In this document: piece by piece, positions 61,601-64,000 of the stretch
How positions within the stretch are numbered: position 1 is the stretch's first letter
How the letters are laid out: every line of letters begins with the position of its first letter
Assembly (NCBI GenBank): GCA_964602985.1
Contig: CAZRTJ010000015.1
Coordinates: forward strand, 1-64,000
Length of the DNA: 64,000 nt
Reading direction: 5' to 3'
Origin: CAYZJB01 sp964602985
GTDB taxonomy: Bacteria; CLD3; SB21
The notes under the pieces: model-generated
Told to the model about the DNA's origin: nothing
Database searches by the model: none
What the model saw: the letters and a program-made list of their open reading frames with translations, nothing else
Translations under genes and position numbers: made by a program

Positions 61601-63762
61601 AACGAGTTCTTTTTCGAGTCCACTTTCGAGTCCCATAACTGAAGCAACAACGGAAGCAGCGTGAGTTCGGCCGCCACTCCGGCCAGCACGGCGATCATCG
61701 TCAACAAGCCAAAGTAATAAACGGTTTTGACATCGGCCAACAGAAGTACGGAGTAACCCGCAAAAAGAATCGCCCCGTTCAACACTACGGCAAAACCCTC
61801 GTGTCCCACCGTGCTTCGGATCGGCTGCGGGATTCCCGCCCGGCGCGAACGCCGGTACGCGACCATGAAATGAATCGTATCATCGATCGAAAAGCCCAGC
61901 ACAATGGCCGCCGTCGTAGCCGTGGCAATATCCAATGTCAGACCAGCAAGTCCCATGACCCCCAACAGGACGCAGACCGGAAAGAGGTTGGGCACGAGAC
62001 TCACAACGGCATCGCGCGCGCTCCTCAGCAGAATCCACATCATCCCAAAGATCAGCAACAGCGCGGTGTAAAAACTCTGGATCTGGGAGCGCGTCACGTA
62101 ATCGATAATGCGCGCGTACAGGGGAGGATAGCCGGCGGCCTGGAAGGATGCGCCCGCCTGAAGACCGTGAGCAACCGAATCCAGACGCGTGAGCAACGCG
62201 TCGAGATGGCGGGCGCTCATCATCGGCCCGATCAGCGTGAGTCGGAAATGATTCCCTGCGTCGTCCACGTACGCGCGCAGATCGTCTTCGTGATCGGCGA
62301 GGGTCGCGTGGTCCTCCATTCCCGCGGTCTCCAGATATTGGACGATGGTGTGAACCCCGAATGTTTGTTCCACCCATCGCTCTCGCAAGACTGCGTCAGA
62401 AAAACGGTTCATGGCATCGATCGCGTCTTCCGCCGAGCGTCCGGCGTGCGGGGTCACCAGATACTCGAGCGTCAGATAGTCGCCCCAGTGGGAGCGGATA
62501 TACTCGTGATCCGAGACGACGGGGTGATCCGCGGGCAAATACCCGATCGTATACGTATCGACAACGATCCGGGAAATACCCCACCCGCAGAGGACCGTGA
62601 ATCCCGCAAAGATCGCCAGAACAAAGAATCGCCTGCGCAGCAATGCGTCGTACCATCGCCCGAGGCGGGTCGCGCCGGAAGAGGCCAGCCGCATCGGTGC
62701 GGCGTGGACAAGCGGCAACACGGCGGCCGCAAAGGCAAACGAACACACAAACGCGAGCAGAATCCCCAACGACGCAAACCATCCGAATTCGCGGAGGACG
62801 GCCATCGGCGAAAACACAAAGGAAATCAGTCCCGCGATGGTCGTGAGGGTGGTGAACAAGCAGGGAAGAAAGACAGTCTTCAACGCTCGCTGGGTTGCGT
62901 CCAGGCCATCCGGAGCGGTCGCACGGAGAGCAACGGTTTCATGAATGATGTGCAACATATCCAGAATCGCCAGGATGACAATGATCGTCGGGATGGTCAT
63001 GGTCAGCATATTGACCTGATATCCCAGCGCACCGTATAACTCGAGCGTCAACATCGTGGCCACCGCGACGGCGCTCAACGACAACAGAACCAGGACGATG
63101 CGTCGAAAGAGCAAAAACATGATTGCAAACATGACCGTATAGCTGAGTCCGACAAACAGGCCGAAGTCGCGTTGTGTGATCTCGTTGAGGGCGGTATAGA
63201 CGACGCCCAGGCCGCCGAGGTGGACCTGTCCCTCATCGAACGCGGACAGGGCCGTCGCCCGCACGGCGCGAACGATCGCGTCGCGTTTCTGATCGATGTC
63301 GTCCATCACCGCCATTTGGACGAGGATCATCGCCGAGGTCAGGTTGGAGTCGACGAATCTCCTCATGACGAGCGGGTTCTGCCGGAGGGTCGCGGCGAGG
63401 GAATCCAGCGGTATGCGCGACAGATCGTGCGGGACGAGCGGCTTGCCGCTCGCCAGATCCACGGCGCCCGTCAGCGACCACACGCGGGCGACGCCCGCAT
63501 GACGACGCAAATCGTCGGAGAGTCGGCGGATGCGGGTCAGCGTCTCCGCGCGGAGGATGCCGGCCGTGTCGGTCACGAGGATTGCGATCGTCTCATCGTT
63601 CCCAAAGAGATGTTGGAATCGACGATACCCGGTCAGCAGAGAATCGTCTTCGAGAAACCAGACCGTCAGGGCGTTGTTGGGTACGATCGCCTTCTGGAGC
63701 GACGGCCATCCGATCGCGGCGGCGGCCAGAATCAGGAGTGCGGCGGGGTAACGGAATTTCAC
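61597..63762 (-). CDS. RND/MMPL-family exporter
   Basis: 721 aa. Two repeats of one helix, a large periplasmic loop and five helices, giving 12 helices in all (for example LLFRRIVLVLLSLSAVAVA and LLLIFGMMWILL); motifs such as TTLTTIAGLISF and GFSIDDTIHFMVAYRR carry the proton-relay Asp pattern of the hydrophobe/lipid exporter subfamily. GTG start at 63762 in a GTGA overlap with the BtaA-like gene. Coupled to the HMG-CoA reductase-kinase gene, so it may export an isoprenoid or lipid product (inference). Confidence 0.85.
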   Translation of the reverse strand: MKFRYPAALLILAAAAIGWPSLQKAIVPNNALTVWFLEDDSLLTGYRRFQHLFGNDETIAILVTDTAGILRAETLTRIRRLSDDLRRHAGVARVWSLTGAVDLASGKPLVPHDLSRIPLDSLAATLRQNPLVMRRFVDSNLTSAMILVQMAVMDDIDQKRDAIVRAVRATALSAFDEGQVHLGGLGVVYTALNEITQRDFGLFVGLSYTVMFAIMFLLFRRIVLVLLSLSAVAVATMLTLELYGALGYQVNMLTMTIPTIIVILAILDMLHIIHETVALRATAPDGLDATQRALKTVFLPCLFTTLTTIAGLISFVFSPMAVLREFGWFASLGILLAFVCSFAFAAAVLPLVHAAPMRLASSGATRLGRWYDALLRRRFFVLAIFAGFTVLCGWGISRIVVDTYTIGYLPADHPVVSDHEYIRSHWGDYLTLEYLVTPHAGRSAEDAIDAMNRFSDAVLRERWVEQTFGVHTIVQYLETAGMEDHATLADHEDDLRAYVDDAGNHFRLTLIGPMMSARHLDALLTRLDSVAHGLQAGASFQAAGYPPLYARIIDYVTRSQIQSFYTALLLIFGMMWILLRSARDAVVSLVPNLFPVCVLLGVMGLAGLTLDIATATTAAIVLGFSIDDTIHFMVAYRRSRRAGIPQPIRSTVGHEGFAVVLNGAILFAGYSVLLLADVKTVYYFGLLTMIAVLAGVAAELTLLPLLLQLWDSKVDSKKNSL

Positions 63763-64000
63763 GATACGACCTCGAGCAGTCGAAACGCCGAATAGAACCA
63801 CGACCGATCCCGTCGAGATAATTCCGCCGCCTCGGCATCAAGACTGCGAAATCGCCCGGCCAGTTCGCCGCGTCGTTCGACGAGGAGGTTCCAAAACGCC
63901 ATCCGGCCGCCGGCGCGGAAAGACGAGTGAATGCGTGACAGAAAACGATTCATGTTGTCCTGCGACATGTATTCGAAAATATTCGACAGGTTGGCCTTCG
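63759..64000 (-). CDS. BtaA-like (DUF3419) protein, 5' end outside the window
   Basis: Partial: only the last ~80 codons are present, and the frame is open at the window edge (KANLSNIFEYMS, then FRAGGRMAFWNLLVERR and DRSWFYSAFRLLEVVS). This is the C-terminus of the DUF3419 family, which includes BtaA, the SAM-dependent enzyme that adds the aminocarboxypropyl group to diacylglycerol in betaine-lipid synthesis. Coupled by GTGA to the exporter gene. Lipid role is inferred from the family. Confidence 0.7.
   Translation of the reverse strand, partial: KANLSNIFEYMSQDNMNRFLSRIHSSFRAGGRMAFWNLLVERRGELAGRFRSLDAEAAELSRRDRSWFYSAFRLLEVVS

Noticed and set aside
61801..63039. Long plus frames opposite the exporter and HMG-CoA reductase genes
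   Set aside because: High-GC antisense shadows; low-complexity Arg/Asp/His-rich translations without homology.
1..64000. CRISPR arrays, tRNA or rRNA genes
   Set aside because: No regularly spaced repeats, cloverleaf-like segments or rRNA-like sequence noticed in the intergenic spaces.

Overview
The window is a compact bacterial chromosome segment of roughly 55 % GC by eye. It has a single candidate origin (dnaA with DnaA boxes near 28.4-28.7 kb), no tRNA or rRNA genes and no insertion sequences. Genes are packed in operons with 4-bp ATGA/GTGA overlaps, and the recognisable promoters are E. coli-like (TTGnnn, 17 bp, TATnTT). A GWxTD-domain protein, a conserved lipoprotein type common in Bacteroidetes, many outer-membrane and lipoprotein genes, and HMG-CoA reductase plus type 2 IPP isomerase (mevalonate route) suggest a Gram-negative member of the FCB superphylum or a neighbouring candidate phylum. 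The species cannot be named from sequence alone.

Layout. (1) 0.05-13.7 kb: one uninterrupted 14-gene operon, trpE-G-D-C-(FB)-A, aroF, hisG-D-(CB)-H-A-F-IE, containing two gene fusions. It encodes all tryptophan and histidine steps from chorismate and PRPP except histidinol-phosphate phosphatase. (2) 13.7-24.7 kb: outer-membrane barrels, a truncated sigma-54 activator remnant, a lipoprotein, an atypical DNA methyltransferase coupled to a sugar-dehydrogenase-like lipoprotein, a one-domain voltage-gated channel with a calcium-channel-like filter, a hydrolase, and a GWxTD gene broken by an in-frame TGA. (3) 25-31.5 kb: an EF-G paralogue, a HIRAN protein, oriC/dnaA, and a subtilisin-like lipoprotein closed by a strong terminator.

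(4) 31.6-38.4 kb: a visibly AT-richer, all-minus-strand island. It holds a double-glycine-leader, six-cysteine bacteriocin-like precursor, a peptidase-containing ABC exporter (frameshifted in this sequence), two thioredoxin-fold proteins, a MauE-like membrane protein, and an ABC permease/ATPase pair. I read it as an acquired cluster for making, exporting and resisting a disulfide-containing peptide. (5) 38.8-51.2 kb: aconitase with a histone-H1-like basic tail, a DUF2400 protein, an ECF sigma / small protein / anti-sigma / Spy-like stress operon, YceI-MarR-lipoprotein genes, ClpS, a PpiD-like chaperone, and LysM-TPR-Fur genes.

(6) 51.2-64 kb: a FemX-like transferase, type 2 IPP isomerase, AtuA-related protein and XseB on the minus strand; a UbiA-like prenyltransferase, PEP-synthase/rifampicin-phosphotransferase-like enzyme and GNAT-like protein on the plus strand; and, converging on these, a BtaA-like (DUF3419) gene, an RND/MMPL exporter and an unusual HMG-CoA reductase-kinase fusion. 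Together these suggest isoprenoid or lipid synthesis and export, but the pathway product is not evident.

The strongest candidates for something undescribed are the disulfide-peptide island, the HMG-CoA reductase-kinase fusion with its coupled exporter, the H1-tailed aconitase, and the fused trp-his supraoperon.
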